Assembly (NCBI RefSeq): GCF_003143995.1 | Contig: NZ_QFWG01000004.1 | Coordinates: 62,001-126,000 of the forward strand | Length of the DNA stretch: 64,000 nucleotides | Origin: Pseudoglutamicibacter cumminsii | Lineage (GTDB): Bacteria; Actinomycetota; Actinomycetes; Actinomycetales; Micrococcaceae | Direction: 5' to 3' | Shown here: positions 26,026-35,120 of the stretch, piece after piece | Layout of the letters: each line of letters opens with the position of its first letter | How positions within the stretch are numbered: position 1 is the stretch's first letter | Notes under the pieces: model-generated | Told to the model about the DNA's origin: nothing | Database searches by the model: none | Seen by the model: the letters and a program-made list of their open reading frames with translations, nothing else | Position numbers and translations under genes: made by a program

Positions 26026-27747
26026 TTAGCGTGAGATCTTCAGTTTCCGCAGCACTGGTCCGAGGAAGTCGTCGAGTTCTGGAATGCGGGCGAGTTTGAG
26101 GATTCCGATGTAGGCGGCGAGCATCACGATGCCGGTTGCGGCGATGGTGGTGATGGCTGGCAGGTAGCCGCTCCAGGCCCATCCGTAGCTGTATGCGCCG
26201 AGGCTGTATGCGACGGCGGCGCCGATGAGGCCGGAGAGGAAGGCGCACCAGCCGATCTTGATGTATTGGCCGATGACGTTGCCGGCACCGTAGGTTCCGT
26301 ATTGTTTGCGGATGGTGAGGTGGGCGACGATGGTCTGTGAGATGTGCGCGATGGGGAACGAGATGCAGAGCGCTTGGGCGCGGATTTCCCACGGCAGTGT
26401 GTAGGCGATGACGATGGCTGCTGTGAGGGTGAGGGCCGAGTAGAAGGTTTGCAACAGCATCGGCGTAAAAGTATCTTCTTTGGCGTAGAAGACGCGGATG
26501 AGGAAGAAGTTGTAGGACTGCCAGGGCAACCCGATTGCCATCAGGACGATGAGTATTGCGGTTGCGGAGCCGGCGGCTTCGGCGTGGATGCTGGTGCCAC
26601 CGAAGAGACGGCCGAGCGGCCCAGCGAGCGTGATGAGCGCGACTGCGGAGAACAGCATCGGGATTGCGATGGTGCGTAGGCCTTGTGAGAGCAGGGGCCC
26701 GACGTCTTTGGAGCGGTTTTCGCTGAATGCGTTGGAGAACTCGTTGAACAGCACTGTGGCGAGCGAGAGCGCAAAGAGGCTGTGCGGGAGGATGACGATC
26801 AGCTGCGCCTGATTGAAAGCGGTTTCGCCTGGGATGGACGGGTTGCCTGCGCGGACGGCGGTCGCGCCGGAGACGACCTTACCGGTGTAGAGGTTGACGA
26901 TGTTGCCGATGGCCATGGCGAGCAGTGTCCAGGCGGCCATGCGCCCGACTTTCCGCAGGCCCATGCCGCGGAAGCGGAAGTTGGGCCGTAGCTTGAGCCC
27001 GAGCTTCTTGAGAGGCCACAAGAGCACAAGTGCTTGAGCCGTGACGCCCGCGGTTGCCCCGCCTGCGAGGACGAGGGTTTGGGTGCTTGACCAGGTCGCG
27101 AAGTGCTCTTCGGAGTTGCCCGCGTATGCGCCGAACATCGCGAGGTAGGTTCCGAGCGCTGCGAGTTGAATGACGTTATTCGCGACGGGGGCCCACATGT
27201 AGGCGCCGAATCGGTGGTGCGCGTTCAGCACCTGGCCTGCTACGGCGTAGACCCCGTAGAAGAACACTTGCGGCATGCACCAGTAGGTGAAGATGGTACC
27301 GAGCGTGATCATGGGCTCGGACCATCCCGCGGACAGGATTCTGATGAGCGCTGGCGCCCCTGCCATCAGGACTGCCGTGATGGCCGCCATGACCAGGATC
27401 GTGAGTGTTAGAAGCTTTGACGTGTATTCGCTGCCGCGGTCCGCGTTCTTCGATGCTTTGATGAGCTGCGGCACGAGGATCACGTTGAAAACCCCGCCAG
27501 CCAGCAACATGAAGATGATCGTGGGCATCGTGTTCGACTTCTCGAAGATGTCCGCCACGTATGTTGTTGAGCCGATCGCGATGGCGAGCATCGCTGTTCG
27601 TACGAACCCGAGGACGCGGGAGATGAGGGTGCCGGAGGCCATGAGGGCTACGGCTTTGCCGCGGCGCGCGGATGCCCCTTCTCGTGTTTCGTTGGCGAGG
27701 TCCGGGGTTGTGTGTCCCGTCGAGGTTGTGGTGCTCTCAGAGCTCAT
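26026..27747 (-). CDS. murJ: Lipid II flippase MurJ
   Basis: The 573-residue protein is an MVF/MurJ flippase with about 14 predicted membrane segments. Typical segments are SGTLISRVLGFVRTAMLA near the N-terminus and the central arginine-bearing helices. MurJ moves the peptidoglycan precursor lipid II to the outer leaflet. In mycobacteria the same protein is fused to a pseudokinase and extracellular domain; here those parts are encoded by the next gene downstream after 133 bp. The murJ start overlaps the NUDIX gene end by 11 nt, so the two are co-translated. Confidence 0.93.
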   Translation of the reverse strand: MSSESTTTSTGHTTPDLANETREGASARRGKAVALMASGTLISRVLGFVRTAMLAIAIGSTTYVADIFEKSNTMPTIIFMLLAGGVFNVILVPQLIKASKNADRGSEYTSKLLTLTILVMAAITAVLMAGAPALIRILSAGWSEPMITLGTIFTYWCMPQVFFYGVYAVAGQVLNAHHRFGAYMWAPVANNVIQLAALGTYLAMFGAYAGNSEEHFATWSSTQTLVLAGGATAGVTAQALVLLWPLKKLGLKLRPNFRFRGMGLRKVGRMAAWTLLAMAIGNIVNLYTGKVVSGATAVRAGNPSIPGETAFNQAQLIVILPHSLFALSLATVLFNEFSNAFSENRSKDVGPLLSQGLRTIAIPMLFSAVALITLAGPLGRLFGGTSIHAEAAGSATAILIVLMAIGLPWQSYNFFLIRVFYAKEDTFTPMLLQTFYSALTLTAAIVIAYTLPWEIRAQALCISFPIAHISQTIVAHLTIRKQYGTYGAGNVIGQYIKIGWCAFLSGLIGAAVAYSLGAYSYGWAWSGYLPAITTIAATGIVMLAAYIGILKLARIPELDDFLGPVLRKLKISR

Positions 27748-28297
27748 GCGTCTCGATTACCTCTCGAGCCATTTCGGCGATTCTGCGTTCGTTGAGGAAA
27801 GTGAGTCGGCGCGGTAGTTCGACGAGCGGAACCCAGGCGACGTCGACGGCTTCGTGATCGGGATCGTTTTCGATGGTGAGTTCGCCGCCGGTCGCGATCA
27901 AAAGGAAGTGGTGGACGGTTTTGTGGACCCGGTATTGGGGCACCATGAACCAGTAGTCGATCGAACCGAGCGGGGCGAGGATCTGCCCGTAGATGCCGGT
28001 TTCTTCTGCGATTTCGCGTACGGCGGCTTGTTCGTGTGTTTCTTGGCCTTCGGGGTGTCCTTTAGGGAGGCACCATTCGAGGCGGCCTGCGCGGTTGTAG
28101 CGGGCGATGATCGCCACGCGGAGGTCGTGCGAGTCAGGGTCGATCACGATTCCGCCCGCGGAGACCTCTTCAACGGTTGGTGTTGAGGGGCTTAAACGCT
28201 GTGATGCGCGCAGGGTTCGGGTACGTTCCCACGCCAAAGCGGCCGTCAACGGCGTGCGGCGCTGTGGGTTCGGAACGTGGTCACTCATATCCGACAC
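27737..28297 (-). CDS. NUDIX hydrolase
   Basis: The Nudix box reads GHPEGQETHEQAAVREIAEE followed by TGI, matching GX5EX7REUXEEXGU, at about residues 82-104 of 186. These enzymes hydrolyse nucleoside diphosphates linked to another group; the substrate cannot be told from sequence. The gene corresponds in position to M. tuberculosis Rv3908 (MutT4), between pcnA and mviN. It is divergent from pcnA, with a 107-bp shared promoter region between them, and its end overlaps the murJ start. Confidence 0.92.
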   Translation of the reverse strand: MSDMSDHVPNPQRRTPLTAALAWERTRTLRASQRLSPSTPTVEEVSAGGIVIDPDSHDLRVAIIARYNRAGRLEWCLPKGHPEGQETHEQAAVREIAEETGIYGQILAPLGSIDYWFMVPQYRVHKTVHHFLLIATGGELTIENDPDHEAVDVAWVPLVELPRRLTFLNERRIAEMAREVIETHEL

Positions 28298-28404
28298 TTT
28301 AGCTAATACAGCTTGCGGGTCTCTGTGTGTCGTGCGGTTTGTCTGTAATTTGGGTTTGTTTGCGTCGGGTTCTTTGCGCGGTATCTGGAAAGATAAGGAG
28401 CGTG

Positions 28405-29814
28405 ATGGATCTACGTGATGTGCAGTTGCCGCCGCTTGCTCTGGAGCTGGGTGAGCGGTTTACGGCTGCTGGTTTTGAGTTGGCGCTGGTGGGTGGGCCG
28501 GTGCGTGACCTGTTTTTGGGCCGGGCAGCACCGGATCTGGATTTCACGACGAACGCGACTCCGGACCAGATTTTGGATGTGGTTCGGGGTTGGGCTGAGG
28601 CGACGTGGGATGTGGGCCGTGAGTTCGGCACGATTGCGTTGCGTAAGCGTGGTGAGGATATTGAGATCACTACGTACCGGGCTGATGTGTACGATGCGGG
28701 GTCGCGTAAGCCGCATGTTCGTTTTGGTGAGCGGCTTGAGGATGATTTGGCTCGCCGTGATTTCACGGTGAATGCGATGGCGTTGCGGTTGCCTGCTGGC
28801 GAGTTGCTGGATCCGTATGGTGGGCGCGCGGATGTTGAGGCCGGTGTTTTGCGGACTCCGTCTGGTCCGGAGATTTCGTTTTCGGATGATCCTTTGCGGA
28901 TGATGCGTGGCGCGCGTTTTGTGTCTCAGTTGGGTTTTGAGTTGGCTGGGCCGGAGCGTGCTGCGATGCAGCAGATGGCGTCCCGTTTGGAGATTGTGTC
29001 TGCTGAGCGGGTCCGGGATGAGCTGAATAAGTTGATGTTGGGTGCTGATCCGGCGTCTGGCTTGGATGTCATGGTTTCTACGGGCTTGGCTGAGTTTGTG
29101 CTCCCTGAGTTGCCGGCGTTGCGCATGGCTACGGACGCGAATCATCATCACAAGGATGTGTATGAGCATTCGTTGACGGTTTTGCGGCAGGCGATTGACC
29201 ATGAGGGCACGTCGGAGGACGATGCGGTGCCTGGCCCTGACTTGGTGTTGCGTTTGGCGGCACTTCTGCACGATATCGGCAAGCCGGCCACGCGCAGGTT
29301 CGAAAACGGTGCGGTGAGTTTCCGCAACCATGAGATTGTCGGCGCGAAGATGGCACGGAAGCGTCTGCGTGCGTTGCGCTATGACAACGCGACGATCAAG
29401 GCCGTGGTGCGGCTCGTTGAGCTGCACATGCGGTTTTATGGTTACGCGGATGTCGCGTGGTCGGATTCGGCGGTGCGTCGCTACGTGAATGATGCTGGCG
29501 ATGTTCTGAGCCGGCTGCATTTGCTGACGCGTTCTGACGTGACGACGCAGAACCGCCGTAAAGCTGAGCGGCTTGAGCACGCGTATGACGACCTGGAGCG
29601 TCGTATCGCGGAGCTCGCTGAGCAGGAGGCTTTGGACGCGATCCGGCCTGATCTGAATGGTCAGCAGATCATGGAGATCCTAGACATCAAGCCGGGCCCT
29701 GTTGTGGGGCGGGCCTATAAGTTCTTGCTGGATCGGCGTCTGGACCGGGGTCCGGTCTCGGAAGAGGAAGCGAAGCAGGAACTGTTGGACTGGTGGGCTG
29801 AGCAGGACGCCTAG
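28405..29814 (+). CDS. pcnA: CCA tRNA nucleotidyltransferase / poly(A) polymerase family
   Basis: The 469-residue protein has the class II nucleotidyltransferase motif LVGGPVRDLFLG (28-39) with the metal-binding DLDF (44-47), RRDFTVNAMA, an RNA-binding region, and an HD phosphohydrolase domain (LLHDIGKPATR, NHEIVGAKMA) in the second half. It adds or repairs the CCA end of tRNAs. The frame extends to 28327, but ATG 28405 has AAGGAG 4 nt upstream and begins MDLRDVQLPP, so I chose it. The HD domain is normal for this actinobacterial subgroup. Confidence 0.93.
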   Translation: MDLRDVQLPPLALELGERFTAAGFELALVGGPVRDLFLGRAAPDLDFTTNATPDQILDVVRGWAEATWDVGREFGTIALRKRGEDIEITTYRADVYDAGSRKPHVRFGERLEDDLARRDFTVNAMALRLPAGELLDPYGGRADVEAGVLRTPSGPEISFSDDPLRMMRGARFVSQLGFELAGPERAAMQQMASRLEIVSAERVRDELNKLMLGADPASGLDVMVSTGLAEFVLPELPALRMATDANHHHKDVYEHSLTVLRQAIDHEGTSEDDAVPGPDLVLRLAALLHDIGKPATRRFENGAVSFRNHEIVGAKMARKRLRALRYDNATIKAVVRLVELHMRFYGYADVAWSDSAVRRYVNDAGDVLSRLHLLTRSDVTTQNRRKAERLEHAYDDLERRIAELAEQEALDAIRPDLNGQQIMEILDIKPGPVVGRAYKFLLDRRLDRGPVSEEEAKQELLDWWAEQDA

Positions 29815-29844
29815 ACCAAGAGGTTCAAACCAACTTACTTACAG

Positions 29845-29884
29845 CGATGCGGGCCGTCACCAACTATGGTGACGACCCGCATCG
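29845..29884. terminator. Bidirectional terminator between pcnA and ino1
   Basis: A 17-bp stem with one internal mismatch and a 6-nt loop lies between the convergent genes. Confidence 0.8.
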
Positions 29885-29918
29885 TTATGTGCATGCCCCA
29901 GCTGGGGTTCCGAGCGTC

Positions 29919-31004
29919 TTAGGAGTCCTTTTCGCCGCGGATGAAGGCTTCGACGTCGGCGTGTGCCTGCTCGTCGTTGACCTGCACTGGAGGCGACTTC
30001 ATGAAGTAGGACGATGCGGACAGCAGCGGGCCTCCGATGCCGCGGTCGAGGCCGATCTTGGCGGCGCGGATCGCGTCGATGATGACGCCGGCGGAGTTCG
30101 GGGAGTCCCACACTTCGAGCTTGTATTCGAGCGAGACCGGGGCGTCACCGAAGTTGCGGCCTTCGAGGCGCACGAAAGCCCACTTGCGGTCATCGAGCCA
30201 GCCAACGTAGTCGGATGGGCCGATGTGGACGTCGCGTTCCGCGAGCTTCGCGGACGTGTTGGAGGTGACGGCCTGGGTCTTGGAGATCTTCTTGGACTCG
30301 AGGCGTTCGCGTTCAAGCATGTTCTTGAAGTCCATGTTTCCGCCAACGTTGAGCTGGTAGGTGCGGTCCAGGATGACGCCGCGGTCTTCGAACAGCTTGA
30401 CCATGACGCGGTGCGTGATGGTTGCGCCGATCTGCGACTTGATGTCGTCACCGACGATCGGCACGCCAGCTTCGCGGAACTTGTCGGCCCATTCGGTGGT
30501 TCCGGCGATGAACACTGGGAGTGCGTTGACGAACGCGACGCGGGCGTCGATCGCGCACTGTGCGTAGAACTTGTTCGCTTCTTCGGAGCCGACCGGCAGG
30601 TAGGAGACGAGGACGTCGACGTCGGCTTCCTTGAGGGCCGCGACGACGTCGACTGGCTCTGCCGTGGACTCTTCGATGGTTTCGCGGTAGTACTTGCCGA
30701 GGCCGTCGAGGGTGTGGCCGCGCTGAACGGTCACGCCGGTTTTTGGCACGTCGCACAGTTTGATGGTGTTGTTTTCGGAGGCTTCAATCGCGTCAGCGAG
30801 GTCGAGGCCGACTTTCTTTGCGTCGACATCGAATGCCGCAACGAACTTCACATCGTTGACGTGGTAGTCGCCGAACTGCACGTGCATCAGACCTGGGATG
30901 GTCTGGTCTGCGGCGGCGTCTTTGTAGTATTCAACGCCTTGCACGAGCGAGGTCGCACAATTGCCGACGCCCACGATAGCGACGCGGATTGCGTTATCCG
31001 ACAC
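29919..31004 (-). CDS. ino1: Inositol-3-phosphate synthase
   Basis: The 361-residue protein is the compact actinobacterial form of myo-inositol-1-phosphate synthase, which converts glucose 6-phosphate to inositol phosphate using NAD for phosphatidylinositol and mycothiol. Visible motifs are the Rossmann [10 protein letters not shown] (11-20), [33 protein letters not shown] and SPNSAGV. The frame extends to 31040, but GTG 31004 follows AAGGAG by 9 nt. It matches Rv0046c in family and in neighbourhood. It lies 150 bp downstream of the glycopolymer genes and may have its own promoter. Confidence 0.95.
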   Translation of the reverse strand: MSDNAIRVAIVGVGNCATSLVQGVEYYKDAAADQTIPGLMHVQFGDYHVNDVKFVAAFDVDAKKVGLDLADAIEASENNTIKLCDVPKTGVTVQRGHTLDGLGKYYRETIEESTAEPVDVVAALKEADVDVLVSYLPVGSEEANKFYAQCAIDARVAFVNALPVFIAGTTEWADKFREAGVPIVGDDIKSQIGATITHRVMVKLFEDRGVILDRTYQLNVGGNMDFKNMLERERLESKKISKTQAVTSNTSAKLAERDVHIGPSDYVGWLDDRKWAFVRLEGRNFGDAPVSLEYKLEVWDSPNSAGVIIDAIRAAKIGLDRGIGGPLLSASSYFMKSPPVQVNDEQAHADVEAFIRGEKDS

Positions 31005-31154
31005 GGAAACCGTCTCCTTGGGAATAGCGAATAAGGGCACCGCGAAAGCGGCACAAGAGATCTGCGCTCATTTTAGTGCATGCCCCGAGCGAAGTCGCTT
31101 CGATGCGCTGGATGTGAACGGCGGGGCCGTGTAAACGAGCCGGAGGCGCGGACC

Positions 31155-32600
31155 TTAGGTGCGGACGGCGTTGCGTACGTTGCGCGCGACCTTCAAGACG
31201 GGTGCAGGTAGCGCGGTCTTGAGTCGTGCGCGCCATGCGCGGGTGCGGGCGCGAGCCATCGCCGTCGCTGAGGCATCGAGGTATCCCTTGCGTGCTGCGT
31301 CGGCCAGCGATACGAGTTCGTGTTCCATGTCGCGGCGGTGTGCTGCGGCGACGTCTTCCGAGGTGTGGAAGTAGTTACGGCGCAGCCACTGCTGGTTCGC
31401 GTGTGGGATGTCGAGTTCCTGCATCTCTTCAAGGGTCATGAGCAGGCCGGATTCGCTGAACATCGCGTTGAGGAGCTTCTCGGTGACGCCGAAGTCGGAG
31501 ATGATTCCCACGCGCAGTCCGAGGTCGATTGCTTCGATTGCCGCGGTTGATGACACGGTGACGAGCGCTGTGCCTGGTGTGAGGCGTTCGGCGAGTGGGC
31601 CCGTCTGGAAGTCCAGTAGGCGTTCGTTTTCACCGGTTTCAGCGCAGTACTTTTCCCACAGGTAGTCGTATGGGAAACGTTCGATGTGGGTCTGTGGTTC
31701 GCCGCGTAGCGCACGCAGTTTGACGATCACTTCGACCTCAGGGTGCTTGCGCTTGGTTTCGGCGAGGGCTTTGAGGATGTCGAGGCGTTCGGACTCTTCG
31801 AACGGCATTTTCGCTTGTGGTGCGAAGACGATGCGGGTTACGGGAGTTTCGTCTGGCTCGGGTGGTTCGTGGTGGCTCAGCATGGGTAGCCGGCCCACTG
31901 CGAAGCTTGGTGGGAGGATGTTTTCTTCTTCGAGCGGAGGCGCTGGGGTTTCGCCGCGTTCTTGTGCTGCTTTGACGATTTCGGGCGCGTCGGCTGGGTC
32001 TGGTTCGTCGAGTGCCGGGCGTTCTGGGTCCAGATAATCGTCGCCTGGGGCGTTGGTCTCAGCGTCATCGTGTTCGGAGAGATCGTTTGTGCCAAGGGTG
32101 CTGTCGAAGCTGCTACCGCTAGGGAGGATAGTGCGTGGCGTGATCCCGTCGAGGCTCATTTTTTCGCCGAGGATCGCGAACGTGTCGGCTTCTGCAAGCG
32201 AGTGCACCATGAAGGTGTCGGCGAGTTCGCGGTATCCGAGGGCGCGGGAGGTCGCTGGGAATGCGATGCCTGGAAGCGCGGTGATGAGCGCTGGACGGTT
32301 TTTCAGCGATGCGAAGTGGATGAGGACTTCGCGCGCGATCGGCCCGGTTGCGGCGACGAGCACGACGTCGGGCATCGGGTTGAGGTTGGCGGATAGCTTG
32401 CGTACGGGTACGACGGCGGGTGGTCGGCCTTCGAGGAACGTGCCGGCGAGTGCGGCGCGGGTCTGCACCGAGGTTGGGATGACGTGTGAGCGTACGACCA
32501 CTACTTGGCGCCGCCAGTCTTTGAGCTGGTCAAGGAAATGGACGGCGTACTTGAGGTATGAGTCGGAGTCGGCGATGGCCGCGATGGTCCTAACCGTCAT
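31155..32600 (-). CDS. Putative glycosyltransferase-like protein (DUF6716-type)
   Basis: No precise function is recognised. The 481-residue protein has an N-terminal alpha/beta half (AAIADSDSYLKYAVHFLDQL; LPGIAFP), an acidic disordered insertion at about 170-255, and a second half with VIVKLRALRGE and TVSSTAAIEAIDLG (SST at 350-352), a motif found in the nucleotide-sugar domain of sialyltransferase-like GT-B enzymes. The C-terminus is basic. I recall this protein type accompanying NeuA/NeuB genes in actinobacteria. It overlaps the upstream gene by 11 nt and ends the packed cluster. A role in polymerising or exporting a nonulosonic-acid polymer is inference. Confidence 0.6.
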   Translation of the reverse strand: MTVRTIAAIADSDSYLKYAVHFLDQLKDWRRQVVVVRSHVIPTSVQTRAALAGTFLEGRPPAVVPVRKLSANLNPMPDVVLVAATGPIAREVLIHFASLKNRPALITALPGIAFPATSRALGYRELADTFMVHSLAEADTFAILGEKMSLDGITPRTILPSGSSFDSTLGTNDLSEHDDAETNAPGDDYLDPERPALDEPDPADAPEIVKAAQERGETPAPPLEEENILPPSFAVGRLPMLSHHEPPEPDETPVTRIVFAPQAKMPFEESERLDILKALAETKRKHPEVEVIVKLRALRGEPQTHIERFPYDYLWEKYCAETGENERLLDFQTGPLAERLTPGTALVTVSSTAAIEAIDLGLRVGIISDFGVTEKLLNAMFSESGLLMTLEEMQELDIPHANQQWLRRNYFHTSEDVAAAHRRDMEHELVSLADAARKGYLDASATAMARARTRAWRARLKTALPAPVLKVARNVRNAVRT

Positions 32601-33657
32601 ATTTTTCCTTACCTTGTTTGAGCGAGACTGATGACAAGAGGTGTTGCCGGAGCGCGGGGGTGGCTTGAGGCGTCCACCATGAGTCCGGGATGCGTTTGTA
32701 GGTCACGTCGATTCCGCGGCCGGCCAGCAGGAGCCGGAGTGAGGTCACGGCGGTCGATGGGAGAGATACGACGCGCTGGAGGGGGCGTAGCCCACGGAGC
32801 CGGAGTTCGACGGGCGTTGTGGTGGCCTGGACGTTGACTCCGGGGATCGCACGGATTTCGTCGAGCAGTTCGCCTTGTTCGCGACGGTGCGGGAAGTAGG
32901 CCAGCGGGGTGTCGGAGGCGAGCTGTTTGATCCAGTTGATGTACGGCTCACGTTCGATGAGGCCGTCGTAGGCCAGCGCTGAACCGATCAGCATGGTTTG
33001 TTCGCTGAAGGATTCTTCGGCTGGTTGGCTGCGAGCCCATTCGAAGGCGTGGTGTTCAACGCGCACGCCGATGCGGGCGAGCCGTTCGGCCAGTTCGCCC
33101 ACAAGTGGCAACGCGGTGATGAGCAGCACGCGGTTGTTTTTGGCGGCCCAACGGAGCCGGTGCCATGCAGCGAGTCCGAGTGCGATGCGTCCGGCTGTCC
33201 TCTTGCCTCGGTCGCGTACGAGTGGCGTCGGGCTGTTGTGGCTGAGTTTGTCTAGGAATGCGAGGGTTGCGAGGCCGTCGTCGACGATGATGATTTCACG
33301 GTCACCAAGGGCTCCGAGCATCGCTTTTTGCACTTGACCGGAGAACATGTCTCCGGCACCCCATCGGTTCATCGGGGATGCGCTGAGGGGTGTGATGTGC
33401 TCGTTGTCCTCGCTGATGGTGATGCCTTGCGGAACGTTGTTGGCGAGGACTTCGGCGGTCTTGCTGATCCCGGGGATTCCGGGGCGGATGCGCACGGTGG
33501 TTGAGACTCCGGTGAGGCCGGCCGCGTGTGCTTCGATTGCGCTGAGCAGCTGGAGTGGGGATTCAACCCAGATTTCGCTTGTGCCGAGACGCGGCCGCGG
33601 GGTTTCCAGAGGGGCGCGGGGCGCGCGCCTGGACCGAGGCTTACGGGTGGTGCTCAT
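32590..33657 (-). CDS. Putative sialyltransferase-like protein of the glycopolymer cluster
   Basis: The 355-residue protein is not recognised with certainty. After a basic N-terminus it has a segment ESPLQLLSAIEA, then IIIVDDGLATL with a DDG motif at 126-128, FPHRREQGELL at 255-265, and VSLPSTAVTSL with ST at 301-302. The order D/E-D/E-G, then HP-like, then S-S/T is that of bacterial sialyltransferase families GT52 and GT38, although the second motif reads PHRRE rather than HP. It overlaps the preceding gene by 4 nt (ATGA) and the next by 11 nt. I infer a glycosyltransferase acting on a CMP-activated nonulosonic acid. Confidence 0.6.
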   Translation of the reverse strand: MSTTRKPRSRRAPRAPLETPRPRLGTSEIWVESPLQLLSAIEAHAAGLTGVSTTVRIRPGIPGISKTAEVLANNVPQGITISEDNEHITPLSASPMNRWGAGDMFSGQVQKAMLGALGDREIIIVDDGLATLAFLDKLSHNSPTPLVRDRGKRTAGRIALGLAAWHRLRWAAKNNRVLLITALPLVGELAERLARIGVRVEHHAFEWARSQPAEESFSEQTMLIGSALAYDGLIEREPYINWIKQLASDTPLAYFPHRREQGELLDEIRAIPGVNVQATTTPVELRLRGLRPLQRVVSLPSTAVTSLRLLLAGRGIDVTYKRIPDSWWTPQATPALRQHLLSSVSLKQGKEKYDG

Positions 33658-35120
33658 CGTGACTTCCGCTGACCGAATGACGAGAGGATCTTGACCGCTG
33701 CGTTCGTGGGGTGCTTGAGGACTTTCGAGGTTTGAAGCTTCTTCTTGAGTGCGTTGAGGTTGTTGGTTCCCATCATGTCGTCGAGGTGCCCAACGAAGTG
33801 CTCATAGAAGTTGTCCGGGGTGGTCTTCATGAGGCCGAGTCGGTAGAGGCGACCCTTACGCATGTAGAGTTTCCGGAGTGCGGGGTCTGCTGAGCAGAAC
33901 TCGTAGGCCGATGGGTAGAGGTCTTTCATCCGGTCGGGTTGCATCGTGTAACCGACGGTGTTGAGGAGGGCCTGAAGGCGACCTTCGTAATGGGAGCCCA
34001 GTTCCTGGTCGTGCGAGGCGCCGCTGTGCTTTTCTTCGTCTGGTACGGGAATGTTGCGATGGAAGAGCGCGTCCGCGAGCATAACCGGCACTCGGTTGGA
34101 GTTCGGGTATGGGTTCAGGTTGTGAACGACCTGGTCTGCACCTATTGAGACAGCGGGGATGTCGTAGCCGTAATGCAGTGTTGCGAGCGCGGTTGAGAAG
34201 ATCGAGACTGCGACGACTGGCTTGATCCAGGTCGCGACGATCTCTGCGGGCACGGTGTCAGTAATTTCCACGTACTCGAGGCCCGCGGATTCAATGATCT
34301 CGCGCACGACTGTGCGGGAAGCGTATGAAGCCGATGGGTGCGGTTTGAAGGCAATGATCTCGGCGCCGGCGTCGATCGCAGCTTGCGCCATGTTCGTGGT
34401 GAGCTCGTGCTCTTCCTCGTCGGTGATGAGCTTGAGCTCATTGAGGTACTGGCCCAGGATGAAGCCAACCGGCTTTCCGGAGCGCATAATGTTCGCGCAC
34501 GCTTCAGAAGGCTCAACTTTGTTAGCCCATTCATCGATCACGTGAGTGAAGTGTTCAAGCGCTACCGCATCGGTGGCTGCGTCCCATTCCCTGCCGTAGA
34601 GAGGCTTGAGGCCGGGCACGATGTCGAGGTGGACAACGCGATCCAGCCGCGAACCAATGGACATGGGCAGAGGGTCACGTAGCGGTCCGTAGGCCATGAG
34701 GCCGTCAGCGTGGACGGTGATGGGGGCGTCGTAGAAGATGTTCGCGAGTGCTCGCCCTGGGTTGACTTGGAGGGACTCGAGCCACAGCGAAATCTCCGAC
34801 GCGTGGCCCGGCTCCGTGAGCGGCAGATCGAAGTATTTGCACAGGAGCTTGCGCCACATCGGGGTTTCGAAGTCGCGTGGAGCGAACTGGTGCGGCCGTA
34901 GTGGGCGGATGAATTCACCCAAGTTGATGACACGGTCGAAGCGTGAGGAAAGCTCTTCGAAACCGGTGGCTCCGGTGATGCCAGGGACGAGCTCCGGCTG
35001 GCGGGTCGTGTCAACGATGCACAGGACGCGGTCGTCGTCTTCCGGGACGGCGCCGGCGTCGATCATGGCGGCGAGTGACGCCACTTGGTACAGGGTTGAA
35101 GCCTGGAAAAGCTGAGTCAT
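33654..35120 (-). CDS. Polysialyltransferase-family glycosyltransferase
   Basis: The 488-residue protein has VHADGLMAYG (DG at 139-140), an IIAFKPHPSASY segment (HP at 261-262) and VSIFSTALATLHYGYD (ST at 309-310). These three motifs in this order mark the polysialyltransferase superfamily, which transfers sialic acid or related sugars from CMP donors using a GT-B fold. No signal peptide or membrane helix is visible, so a cytoplasmic or peripheral location is likely. It is joined to its neighbours by ATGA overlaps on both sides. The product linkage cannot be predicted. Confidence 0.75.
   Translation of the reverse strand: MTQLFQASTLYQVASLAAMIDAGAVPEDDDRVLCIVDTTRQPELVPGITGATGFEELSSRFDRVINLGEFIRPLRPHQFAPRDFETPMWRKLLCKYFDLPLTEPGHASEISLWLESLQVNPGRALANIFYDAPITVHADGLMAYGPLRDPLPMSIGSRLDRVVHLDIVPGLKPLYGREWDAATDAVALEHFTHVIDEWANKVEPSEACANIMRSGKPVGFILGQYLNELKLITDEEEHELTTNMAQAAIDAGAEIIAFKPHPSASYASRTVVREIIESAGLEYVEITDTVPAEIVATWIKPVVAVSIFSTALATLHYGYDIPAVSIGADQVVHNLNPYPNSNRVPVMLADALFHRNIPVPDEEKHSGASHDQELGSHYEGRLQALLNTVGYTMQPDRMKDLYPSAYEFCSADPALRKLYMRKGRLYRLGLMKTTPDNFYEHFVGHLDDMMGTNNLNALKKKLQTSKVLKHPTNAAVKILSSFGQRKSR

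Noticed and set aside
28411-29580. 389-codon open frame antisense to pcnA
   Set aside because: Codon-bias artefact of the GC-rich pcnA gene.
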